This document shows, piece after piece, positions 55,394 to 64,000 of a DNA stretch of 64,000 bases. The stretch's first letter is position 1; each line of letters opens with the position of its first letter. The stretch is from Chlorokybus atmophyticus. Its lineage: Eukaryota > Streptophyta > Chlorokybophyceae > Chlorokybales > Chlorokybaceae. The notes under the pieces are model-generated. The model searched no databases. It had not been told where the DNA came from and worked only from the letters and a program-made list of their open reading frames with translations. The DNA lies in assembly GCA_009103225.1 (NCBI GenBank), contig RHPI01003642.1:455116-519115 (forward strand), read 5' to 3'. The position numbers were made by a program, and so were the translations under genes.

Positions 55394-58290
55394 TCAAGGC
55401 GCTGTGCTTCTTCTATTGTTGTAACGATGCCACACCTTTCCTTTTTTTGGCCTGTCAGCGTCCTTTGTTCCAATAACCTTCTTCTTTTTTTTTGGGTCAC
55501 CATGCACATCCTGGCAGGCGCTCTCCGTGGCACTGTCACTCAGAGGAGGTAAGGCGTTATCTTCTTGCTCTACAGCCTTGCGCTTGTTGGTTGCCTCCTG
55601 TTCCTCCACGACCTCATGTTGCTTCATGAGGTCGAGCATGAAGCCTTTGTCTTTCAGCGCAGCTTTCAAGACACCTCGATTAATCTCTTTACCAACAAGA
55701 CAGGCTGGGATCAATGTGGCAAGCTTAGAGGGAGAGGGCGAGCTACAGCTGCTTCTTGATGGAGATGCCTCCGGATGGTCAGAGTGGGGTGGCAAGTGAG
55801 TCTCCGCGGCAGGAAGGGAGGGTGCTGAATTGGGATTGCGAGCATGTGGCTGTGGTTGAGGGGAGGCAGGATGTGCAGAACACTCGGCTACTTCTTGCCC
55901 AGCACACGAAGGCGAGGCCTGAGGCGTTGGCGCAGCACTCTGGGTCACAGCCGGTGGTAGCGGGGAATTGGCAACGCCATTCCGCCACTCTCCGATTAGG
56001 TGTGTTACCTCCGGTGGCAATTCATGCATAGGCCACGACCACTGTTCGGTGCTTGTAGGCTTGAAGAGCCAAAAGTGTGCTTCTGGCTCATCAGGAGCAG
56101 TGTTGCCCACCACCAGGACTGAGTTGGGGGCTTCTTTATTTCCAACCCAAACTGCGCTGCCGGGCCGTGGCACCCACTCCCCATGCTCGCGCCGAACGGT
56201 CACGCAGCCAATCAACAAGCCCAGCTTGTTGGCAAACATGGTCATCTGCAGGTGCTTGACGTACACATCTTTTCTCCGCACAATCTGTTGCACCTTGGCC
56301 ATGGCTAGGTCAATGTTGCAATTGACATCAGCCAACATGGTCGCAGGCAGTTTGTCGTAATACTGCGCCATCTCTCCCGTGGCACCAGTGGCTCTGCAGA
56401 AGTCTAGGATTCTGCTCGCCACGCCTGCATCAACAGCCTTGGCGGTGATTTTGCGGAGAGTGTGCCCCCTGCCATCGTCGTCCATGGTGTCCAGCATGGC
56501 CCAAAATCTGCTCGAGCTGGGGCACTTGTGATCATCCATGACACTTTGCGCTATGGATGGCCTTGCGCGAAATGCACAATGGTAGAAGCAATTACCATCC
56601 GCTGGCGCATTGAAGTGGTCCATTGAGGCGAGCTGGCCACCTAGCATGACTGATGGCCGTATGCGTGTTGCGGCCAGCTCCTCTGATGACTCATTGGCAG
56701 GTGGTGACCCCTGCTGCATGCGCATACAGCACTCAAATGGTGTGTCCAATTGTGGACGGCAAGAGTCACAGTGACTGATAAAGTACCTTAGTTTCGGGCA
56801 GACTGCAGGCTTCAACTTGCAGCGGGTGGGGTAAGGTAGGTGCAGAAGCCACATCGGTTGTTGCATTGTGCTGTGGTCTCGCCGGAAGCGGCAAGAAGGA
56901 TTGTTGCCCCGCAATTACCGGTGCTGCTCGTGGAGGAGATGGCAGTGCATGAAGGACTGGTGCCGCGGAAGATGGTTGCGCTCTGGCTGCGAGGGGAGCA
57001 AGAGCGGCAGGTGAGACCACTTGTGCATGCAGCAAGGGGGGCTGTATACAGGACCCAGGATAAGATGGCTCACAATGTTGCAAAGGACGAATATAAGCTT
57101 ATGCAGTGCCTGCCGCATTGTTACCAAGGCACGAGCATAAAAGACAGCGACTTACCTCAATGGCCCGTGGGCTGCATGGAGCAGGGGAAGCCATGGGGGC
57201 TGACAAGGTGATATTGGGTGCACTCTCCCCGCCACCCTCGATCGCAGACTCGTCACGGAGCTCGTGAGCCATGGGCACATCATGCGCCACTGCCCCAATG
57301 GACATGTCGGGATTCAACAAGCCAACATGCATGTTAAACTGATGCCGCATTGCCGCCGCGCCCATCAGCAAGTGGGATTGAAGGACCAGTTGATTGGATT
57401 GAATCCAGGCTTGCATAGGAGCTCCAATATGACCTAGTGCACTGTGGTGCTGTCAAACAATCACATGTGGGTTAGCTGCATGCTTGCGACACTGCAAATG
57501 CAGCAGTCAACTGCGTCACACCGTCAACAGTTGGTTGCTTCGAACAGTCACCTGCGGCATTGCTGGTTGATGCACGAATGATTGCATGGACTGCGTCATC
57601 TGTGGTTGATGCACTATTGGTTGAATGCCGGACGAATGGCCACGCGTTTCTGTGCTCAAACCCAGCCTACTTCGTTCGGCACGCGCACGCGATTTTGCAC
57701 GCTCACGCACAACCTAGCATGCAAAGGTAGGCATGCATTGGAGGTGCATGCAGTCAACATGCACAGCGAGATTGACAACAACATACCGCCGCCCAGCTCT
57801 GTCTATCTGCTCTGGCTTCCGCAATGTCGGCTTGACTGTAGGGTGGGTATGGGTGAATAGTGGAGGCCTGCAGCCATGCTACATATATCACATGGACTGC
57901 GCTAAAAAACAAATTGCTCTTGCAAGGAAATGCATGTGACTGTTGAGCGTACCTCTGCATTCCTTTGTGCTTGTTCCCACAGCCGCAATTGGTCCCGCAT
58001 GGTTCTGACAAGGGGCTTCAAGGACTGCAGCTCCTGATCCACTCCTTGTTGCAGAAAGCGAGCCACCAAGCAGCTCTCTGTGTGAAGATGGTCTTTAATG
58101 GCTTGCCTGCTGGTTTGTCCAATGTTGGTGATGCATGTTGGACAGCCCCATTGCTGACGCCTGCCATGATCCATCACGTGGCGACCGGTAGTAGCTGGCT
58201 TCGCTGCTTGAACTCTTACGACCACAACTTCTCGCAAGATGTGCCACGCCGCCGCCGCTGCCGCCGCCTCCTCCGACTCCTGGTCGAACC
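55394..58290 (-). CDS. OTU-type cysteine protease with N-terminal C2HC finger and coiled coil (element B)
   Basis: Multi-exon gene: about 58290-57955, about 57850-57785, 57715-57552, 57450-57160, about 57022-56807, and a large exon from about 56726 to 55394 (TGA). The first exon has a C2HC finger (CPTCITNIGQ...HLHTESC) and a helix (LQSLKPLVRTMRDQLRLWEQ). The middle is Gln/Pro/Ala-rich. The last exon has the OTU core: NAPADGNCFYHCAFRARP with the Asp-Gly-Asn-Cys catalytic block (about 56600), then LQMTMFANKLGL and EAHFWLF near its end, which could include the catalytic His. The C-terminus is Ser/Pro-rich with LS tracts and two basic clusters (PKKKKKVIG, RPKKGKVWH), probably nuclear localisation signals. 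The large exon is open for over 440 codons. The true start codon was not found; small exon limits are approximate. Confidence 0.72.
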
Positions 58291-58379
58291 CAAGCCCATC
58301 AAGCCTGACATTCGACCCGTCATCGACCTTGTGCCCCTGCGTGCCATCATCCGGCCATCAATGAAGCGTGTTTGGGTGA

Positions 58380-58660
58380 GTGTACGCTAACTCCCATTTG
58401 GGCTGATCGAGCAATGCCTCTGTCGTACCATGGATGTCGTACCATGGATGGTACGACAGAGCCATTGTACGGCAATGGCTGGGGTTGGACGAGAGATGCC
58501 TCTGTCGTACCATAAATGTTACGACACAACCATTGTTACGAATGGTTGTACGAAGCATGGATGGCACGAATGCATAAGTCGTACCATTAACCATAAGAGC
58601 AAGGACGCACTACAAGTGCGACTCTAGTGCGGGACTCTAGACGTTCAAAACCGCCTCATT
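58380..58660. repeat. right ATGGTAC motif array of element B
   Basis: GTCGTACCAT words at about 58436, 58503 and 58579; 58436-58457 is a palindrome (GTCGTACCAT GG ATGGTACGAC). CACTACAAGTGCGACTCTAG at about 58604-58623 may belong to the terminus. Confidence 0.6.
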
Positions 58661-58767
58661 TTCGTTTTCGCGCCTCGTACATTCGGGCGGGCCAACCGGC
58701 GGCGGCAGCGTTGGAGGCGGCAGCGCCACTATCAGCTAAACAGGCGGCACCCAACTATCACACCGCC

Positions 58768-58990
58768 GTTTTTGGACCATGAATGGTCCGTACCCTCAGA
58801 CCGGGATTTCCCCCTGCTAAATGAAATTGGTGGACCTTGCATGGTCTGTTTTTCATCGACAGCCGGACCATTCATGGTCCAAATTTCACGTGAATGGTAC
58901 CATTGTCCCTTGGTACGGACCATTTAAGGTCCGGCATCAGGACCAGGTATGGTCCGGCCATCGGACCAGGGACTAAATCATATCACTACA
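58768..58990. repeat. GGTCC palindromic array
   Basis: Repeated GGACCAT/ATGGTCC words, for example GGACCATTCATGGTCC near 58863, plus TTAAGGTCCGG. The same word family returns at 63580-63960. Confidence 0.75.
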
Positions 58991-59172
58991 ATATTTCAAT
59001 TATAATTGGTCCGGCCAGCGAACCATGGAGCGAATTATATTGTGGACCAATGTAAATATGAGTGCAAATGCAGTAAAGTTGAGACATCTTTGCCGGCGGC
59101 ACCGGCCACGCCCAACCTGCGGCGGACGAGGCCGCGGCCAGCTCCGCGGCGTTAGTGGAATGATTTGTCAAG

Positions 59173-59236
59173 AACACACGCATCGACCGGATTCGAACCC
59201 AGAACCTTCAGCATATCTAAGCGCCCTAACCACTAA
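59173..59236 (-). pseudogene. tRNA-like sequence (possible SINE head) interrupted by Harbinger
   Basis: On the minus strand the Pol III B box GGTTCGAATCC lies at 59199-59189. The A box (TAGCTTAGTGGTTAGG) is completed only if the Harbinger element is removed, using TAAGCTA at 62346-62352. The stems pair poorly and the spacing is a few bases short, so it is not a working tRNA. Confidence 0.6.
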
Positions 59237-59271
59237 GGCCGGGTTCGCACTGGGGTGTTAGTTGGCGAGCT

Positions 59272-60157
59272 AGTAAGAAGAAGGCCTGCGAAGAAGGTGA
59301 TGAAGAGGCCAAGCCGAAGCGTGAGCGCGAGCCAGAATGGACACTCGAGGAGACCAATCACCTCATCCAATGTTGGCACAATGTGAACACAAGGATCAGC
59401 AACGGTGGTGCGTATCAGAAAAATAAGAATGAGAATTGCCGCTTTGGTGAGGTGTACTCTGAGTGCCTGCTGTATCCGGGGTTCCCCAACTGGAGCCGAG
59501 GCGAGAAGGCCTGCAAGAACAGGTAACTAGTGCTGCGCATGCAAGGTTCTGCATCATTGTCTGCTTGTACTCTTGAAGTGCATGCATTGCAGCGCTGCAC
59601 CTCGTCACACACAGTGCACGCACACCAATGTTGTACACGCGAGTATGTTGATTGGCTGATTGGTACACAGGTGGTTTGCATTGCGAGCTCAATACATGAC
59701 TGTACGGGGGTACATGAAGGAGAGTGGGAAGCCTTGTTACTTCAAAACAACACCCGCGCAGAGAGCAGAGTACGGCTAGAAGTCTCCACTCCTTATGAAC
59801 GAGTCCACTTTGTTTTATAGACTGCATGACATCCTAGGTGACTCGCACGCTGCTGACCCTGTTGCCAAGTACGATTCTGGTGATGTGGATGATGAGGAAG
59901 AAGGTGACCAGCGCATTCCCTCAACCGGCAAGCGGCGTAAGGTGCGAGGTGAGGTTACCTGGAATGAGGCACTCAAGCAAGACAGTCAGAGGCAGTTTGA
60001 GATGCAGCAACATCTGCAAGAAGGAGAGCAGACATGGGCGAGCAAAGAGAGCGCCCTTGATCGCAGCAGCTTCAAAGACACCATGCTGCAATTGGCAACT
60101 GTCTTTGGTAACGCAATTGCAGGTCTGAATTGTGCACCAGATACAGGTGCTACATAG
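59272..60157 (+). pseudogene. Harbinger Myb/SANT-like DNA-binding protein
   Basis: Partner protein that brings Harbinger transposase to the DNA and the nucleus. The first exon ends at about 59522 (ACKNR then GT): acidic/basic start, then EPEWTLEETNHLIQCWHNV and FPNWSRGEKACKNR, a Myb/SANT-like trihelix. The second part, about 59697-60157 (TAG), has GYMKESGKPCYFKTTPAQRAEYG and LHDILGDSHAADP, a basic GKRRKVRG (likely nuclear signal) and a Gln/Glu helix. No ATG was found in the first exon, whose frame runs back into the repeat. An in-frame TAG follows RAEYG (about 59788). Family clear, product inactive or mis-split as read. Confidence 0.75.
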
Positions 60158-60198
60158 AGTAGTCAAGACAGAGTTAGTGCCTTGACAATGAGCAATTG

Positions 60199-61505
60199 CT
60201 AGACACCGCCCATTGTAAAAGTGTCAGCTAACAAGTCTCGCACAAAGTTTTCTGTGTTATCAAAGCCTTCATCGTTGAGGACTTCTGGTTCGTCACCCTC
60301 TTCAATATCGATGTTGGGGTCTGGCTCGTTGCAATCCAACAGGAAATTGTGTAGCACTATAGCCGCAACAACGGTTGTGGTTACGAACACGATGGATGTT
60401 GCTTGCGGGTGTGCAAGTATACGCCAACGACTTTTCAAGATGCCAAAAGCTTGCTCAATGCACATGCGCGCGGACGAGTGCTTGAAGTTGAATGTAGCCT
60501 TGCGTCGTGGCATGCGACCATGCCCACGAGAGCCAGGGTAAGGCGTAATGAGGTGAGGAGAGCTTGGATATCCAGCATCGCCAATGATGTATGGCTTGAT
60601 TTCATCCCCTGCATGTGGTGTCAGTGCGTGCGCGTGCATGTGCGCATGCGCACCCGCGAGTGCGTGCAGCACCATCATTCACATCACATACAGCCAGCAT
60701 GACTCAATGCACATACACGCAACAATGGCAATAGTGTTGCACTCACCTATGGGAAGTGTTGAACATGGGGCTTGAAGAACCTCACCATCACGTATGCGCC
60801 TGCAAAAGGTCGATCTAGCATACACACGAGCATCGTGAACACTCCCCGGAAAGCCAGCAGATATGTCGAGGAAGCGTTTATTCATGTCCACAATGGCCTA
60901 TGAGACAATCAACATTAGTGTACAAGAAGACCTTTATGCTGACACCAGCATGCAAAGAAGAATCAACTTACTTGCACATTGATACTGTGAAAGCCTTTAC
61001 GATTGTAGTACTCCGCCGCTTGTGGGATTCGAGGTTTTGCAATTGGAATGTGAGTGCCATCATCAATGGCACCGCAGCAACCGATCATGCCTTTTCAAAC
61101 TTGGAATCGTGTCATCACCACCCGGAGACGCTCGCCAGTAGGCCAAGTGATAGCGGTGCGCTCACGCCGAGCTAGTGTACCAAACATGTCACACTATATC
61201 TACAATTGTGCTAACACCTACTCCAAACAATTCAGCAAGTGTACGATAGGCTGTGCCGTGTCCAAGCCTATACAACCCTATAGCAACTCGCTTTTGCAGT
61301 GGTATGGCTTTTGCAATCGCGTGTCCTCGCGCTCAAGACATGTCAGCGAACGCACCAAAGAGTCAAATGTGGACTTGCCCATCCGAAAGTGAGTAACCCA
61401 GAGGTTATCCGACCATACACCTGTCACAAACCTCTCAAACCACACATCTTGTCGTGGAAATACATACCACAGAGACTGTTTTGTCTGCCTCCTCATGCTA
61501 AGCAT
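60199..61505 (-). pseudogene. PIF/Harbinger transposase (DDE_4 superfamily)
   Basis: Order on the minus strand: FRMGKSTFDSLVRSL (about 61400), KRVAIGLYRLGHGTAYRTLAELFGV (about 61270), TWPTGERLRVVMTRF, GAIDDGTHIPI with the first Asp (about 61060), AIVDMNKRFLDISAGFPGSVHDARV (about 60870), GDAGYPSSPHLITPYPG with the second Asp (about 60580), and ARMCIEQAFGILKSRWRIL with the Glu (about 60460). It ends in an acidic tail and TAG/TGA at 60199. Introns at about 60970-60900 and 60750-60610. Defects: one-base losses at about 61325 (LQKP/IPLQK) and 61193 (IV/CDMF), and a TGA after RFQV (about 61095). The catalytic DDE residues are all visible. A dead or misassembled copy of a once active element. Confidence 0.9.
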
Positions 61506-62345
61506 GAATATTAGCCTGCGTCTAGAACGCCGCCTCTATGCCGCCATGTGTCGCTTGAATCGCAGTTGAGCTCGCCTCTGAAACTGCTGAAGTGATGCCT
61601 GCCAGCGATACACAGCTACAGCGACAACGACAAGGAAGAGCTGCATCACCACCACCCTGGCAGCTGCAAGCTCTTGTGGACTCATGTTGCCAGGCATGAG
61701 CACTACCTGAACAGAGACATATGTTCAGTTGTAAGCATGCAAAGTGCCTGTGACGCCGTTGTCAGCGTAGCATCATCACCTCATGCGCACTCATGCATTG
61801 AGTGATGCGTGCATGCTGACAATGCATGCATGTGCGCTATGTTGTAGTGCGTGTATGTGCATACGTGTGCATATGTGTTCGCATGATTATGGGTACACAA
61901 GTACGTGCGCTTGGATGTCGTTGCATGTGCTGCAGCTCATCAGCTCACGCAGGGCAACACGGCTGATCTGCAAGCCACTGGCAGCAAGTCGTCATACCTG
62001 GCCTGGCAAGAAGCTTAGCTTGTAGCCCACCACCTTCCCTGCGTTAAGCTATCAACGTATCACCTCATCAACTACGGTATCATGGCATAGCTGATGCCGC
62101 CGGCGCCGCCGCCACCGTCACCGTCGTCGCCGCCGCCGCCAAGGCCGACCCGACACCGCCTGGAGCAAGCACGTGTCACGTTTTGATTGCGCTTGTGTAG
62201 ACGGCAGTTAGCGCCAATCGTAGCAGTTGCCGACTAACAGCACAAGTCCGAACGGCGACTTAGGTCAGCGTTTGTGTTAGCCCTAAAACCGAGTGTTAAG
62301 GCGGCGCTAACACCCCAACCCTAACACCCCAGTGCGAACCGGGCC
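61506..62345. other. Harbinger non-coding end
   Basis: Non-coding between the transposase start and the right inverted repeat; (GCC)n at about 62100-62145. No further gene seen. Confidence 0.6.
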
Positions 62346-62348
62346 TAA

Positions 62349-62720
62349 GCTACAAGTGCACGTACCGGTAGGGTCGCATGGCAACCTATATCATATAGTG
62401 TATTGCATGCGCCGCTTGGCGACTGTTGGCTGGCGGCAGTAATTGCCGATGGACAGTCGGAGATTGTCACTTTGATAGGCCCATAGGCTGCCCATGCAAC
62501 TGTAGCATTCATAGGCTGTACCAGTTACATGGACGGTGGTAAACTACATACCAATAGCCGCGAACTCGGCGGTTGTCAATACGCCAGTACAATTGTTAGG
62601 GGCTGTCATTGTGACAATGCTTAGCGATAGTAGCCAAATTGCGACTGTCAATGCAGCCAGTGTACCTTATCGGGCTGTCGATGATTCTGTGGTCGCATGA
62701 GGCTTTTCTAGGCCATTACT
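62349..62720. repeat. GACAGTC / GGCTGTC word array
   Basis: Repeated GCGACTGT, GGCTGTC, GACAGTCGG and similar words without coding potential. Resembles the subterminal part of a transposon; related words return at 63338-63480. Confidence 0.5.
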
Positions 62721-63197
62721 GAGGTTATACAAGTAAGGCTATAAGTCATAACATCTGACATTGCTTTCGTTTCATATAAATCATTAAATTAAACATACTA
62801 TAAACTACGCTTAATAATGCAACATACGAACAGCATCAACATATGTATTCATGGTATGATATTAACGGTTGTGAACATTATGATAATGTGATGACTAACA
62901 AACTATATATTATGTAATAAACACGCGCTACGCATGGATGTAAATTCGATATTAGTATTTACACTAATTTTATTATAGATAATTATGATACTTTTTACAT
63001 TCATGTTGTTATACATTACTTCAGACGTATGCAATTTTGCATATGAAAGGTCTAAATGCACATGTGTATGCGCATTAATATACTTACAACGATGTATGTA
63101 CATGAAATTATAGATATGAAGTAATTGCACGACTGCAAAATGCGGCTGCAACACGTCGACAATTTTTGCTTGTAAATGCCTTAAGCCTAAACACATG

Positions 63198-63200
<3 letters not shown>
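62721..63200. other. AT-rich intergenic sequence
   Basis: No gene or repeat recognised before the (CA)n/(TA)n tract. Confidence 0.5.
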
Positions 63201-63240
<40 letters not shown>

Positions 63241-63340
63241 ATGTATATATATGCATATATACATATATATATATATATGTGTATATATACACATATATTT
63301 ATATGTATACACATATCCATATATACATATATAGACCACA
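63196..63340. repeat. (CA)n-(TA)n microsatellite
   Basis: ACACAC followed by long TATATA with ATATGTATA units. Confidence 0.95.
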
Positions 63341-63446
63341 AGTGGACAGCCGCAACTGGTCGGCGGCTGTCAAGTGAAATTGTACATGGACAGCCGGCTG
63401 TCAATACATACATTGACAGCCGCCGACCATTTGCGACTGTCCACTT
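63338..63446. repeat. short hairpin element (MITE-like)
   Basis: Left arm AAGTGGACAGCCGCAACTGG from 63338 and right arm ending TTTGCGACTGTCCACTT at about 63446 pair over roughly 33 bases with few mismatches. An inner GACAGCCGGCTGTC palindrome lies between. Confidence 0.75.
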
Positions 63447-63579
63447 TATGGTAAGTGGCGACAGTCGGTGCGGCCTGTCATTTTTATGATACACACTATG
63501 TACACTGTACCTATGTACAATCATACTTGTACTAACAATACTTTAGTCATGGTACACGTGTAGCGCGCCTTGCAGGGGC

Positions 63580-63960
63580 CGCTAACCAGCAACATTGCTG
63601 GTCCATGCCGCCCCATACATGGTGCGGCACGGAAATGTACGGTTCGCGGCTGCCGGGCCGCTGAGCCGCGGGCCCGCTCCTGGTCCGCATCCTGGAACCA
63701 GCGTAGAGTAATGGTCCGTGCCGCACCATACAAGGTGCGGCACGGACCATGTGTGGTGCGCGACTGCGCGCCAGATATTGGGGCCCCAAAATAACCATGG
63801 ACGGTCCGTCCCTCGCGGACCAGACACTCGTGGTCCGCGGGGACGGACCATGGGGTCCGTGGAAGGACCATGCATGGCCCTTGAACGTCAGCCGTGTGTA
63901 TCAGTTCGAGAGATGCCTCGTGGTCCATCCGTAAGTGCACCTCGTCGTGGAGGTCGGCAC
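63580..63960. repeat. GGTCC / GTGCGGCAC palindromic array
   Basis: Includes a perfect hairpin, ATGGTCCGTGCCGCACC (63711-63727), loop ATACAA, and its exact complement (63734-63750). GGTCCGCGG and GGACGGACC words follow. Likely a subterminal region of an element that continues past the window. Confidence 0.75.
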
Positions 63961-64000
63961 CAGTTGTCCACATTGTCCAGTGTTCAACCAGGCAACCGTC

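Larger units (their letters stand above)
48255..58660. mobile_element. Element B: Plavaka/KDZ-like transposon with methyltransferase, RING and OTU genes (ends approximate)
   Basis: Four genes lie between two ATGGTAC arrays: a transposase (+) followed by three minus-strand genes. I could not fix terminal inverted repeats or a target duplication, so the limits are those of the arrays. Gene integrity is far better than in element A: apart from one TAG in the methyltransferase, the frames are open. Confidence 0.55.
59237..62345. mobile_element. PIF/Harbinger DNA transposon, 3.1 kb
   Basis: Terminal inverted repeats: GGCCGGGTTCGCACTGGGGT at 59237 and, inverted with one mismatch, at 62345; they agree at 24 of 25 positions. 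Flanked by TAA (59234-59236 and 62346-62348), the 3-bp target expected for Harbinger. Contains convergent Myb-like and transposase genes. Confidence 0.95.

Noticed and set aside
59173-59236. Functional tRNA gene
   Set aside because: Acceptor and anticodon stems do not pair well, A-to-B box spacing is short, and the A box is interrupted by a transposon.
16136-60157. TAG as a reassigned sense codon (Gln or Trp)
   Set aside because: TGA and TAA also interrupt the same kind of genes, TAG falls at both Gln and Trp positions, and host exons including a very Gln-rich KH gene use no TAG internally. The SCL30-like and Sec14-like genes appear to end with TAG.
1-64000. CRISPR array, rRNA or prokaryotic operons
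   Set aside because: No regularly spaced identical repeats with unique spacers, no rRNA sequence seen, and genes have spliceosomal introns.

Overview
The window is nuclear DNA of a eukaryote with short GT-AG introns, most likely a green alga or another member of the green plant lineage. The best clue is a plant-type SCL30-like splicing factor. Integrator subunit 5, DUS1, a KH-domain protein and a Sec14-like protein are also present. All assignments are by eye from translated reading frames and family motifs; no database was searched.

Positions 1-15 kb are the host part: the 3' end of INTS5 (+), DUS1 (+), a three-KH RNA-binding protein (-) head to head with an SCL30-like SR protein (+), and a CRAL-TRIO/Sec14 protein (-). 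Their exon phases close, apart from the 5' end of the Sec14-like gene, and their reading frames are open.

Positions 16-46 kb are nested mobile DNA. A degenerate RepHel Helitron on the minus strand is cut in two: helicase half at 16.1-18.7 kb, Rep half at 42.3-45.5 kb. Between them lies a 23.6-kb DNA transposon, here called element A (18707-42273), flanked by AA and AA; removing it restores the Helitron frame. Element A carries a CACTA/Tnp2-like transposase that continues into a PHD finger, a second zinc-binding region and a Ulp1-type (C48) protease; a divergently transcribed cytosine-5 DNA methyltransferase; an OTU-type protease joined to long Gln/Ala/Glu/Lys repeats and a Gag-like segment; and Tnp1/En/Spm-like accessory reading frames. 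A Ty1/copia element (21339-26258, TSD GAACC) is inserted in a coding exon of the transposase. Almost every element A gene has in-frame stops or frameshifts.

Positions 46.4-58.7 kb hold a more intact and more compact unit, element B (about 48.3-58.6 kb, ends not exactly placed): a Plavaka/KDZ-like transposase (+), a second methyltransferase of the same unusual architecture (-, one TAG codon just before the catalytic PCQ motif), a RING-like protein (-) and an OTU protease with an N-terminal zinc finger (-). ATGGTAC repeats lie at both sides.

Positions 58.7-64 kb contain GGTCC and GACAGCC palindromic arrays and a PIF/Harbinger transposon (59237-62345, TSD TAA) that interrupts a tRNA-like sequence. 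The main discovery is that two different large transposons in one locus each combine a transposase, a phage-type DNA methyltransferase with a zinc-finger/Tudor-like front end, and ubiquitin- or SUMO-directed enzymes.
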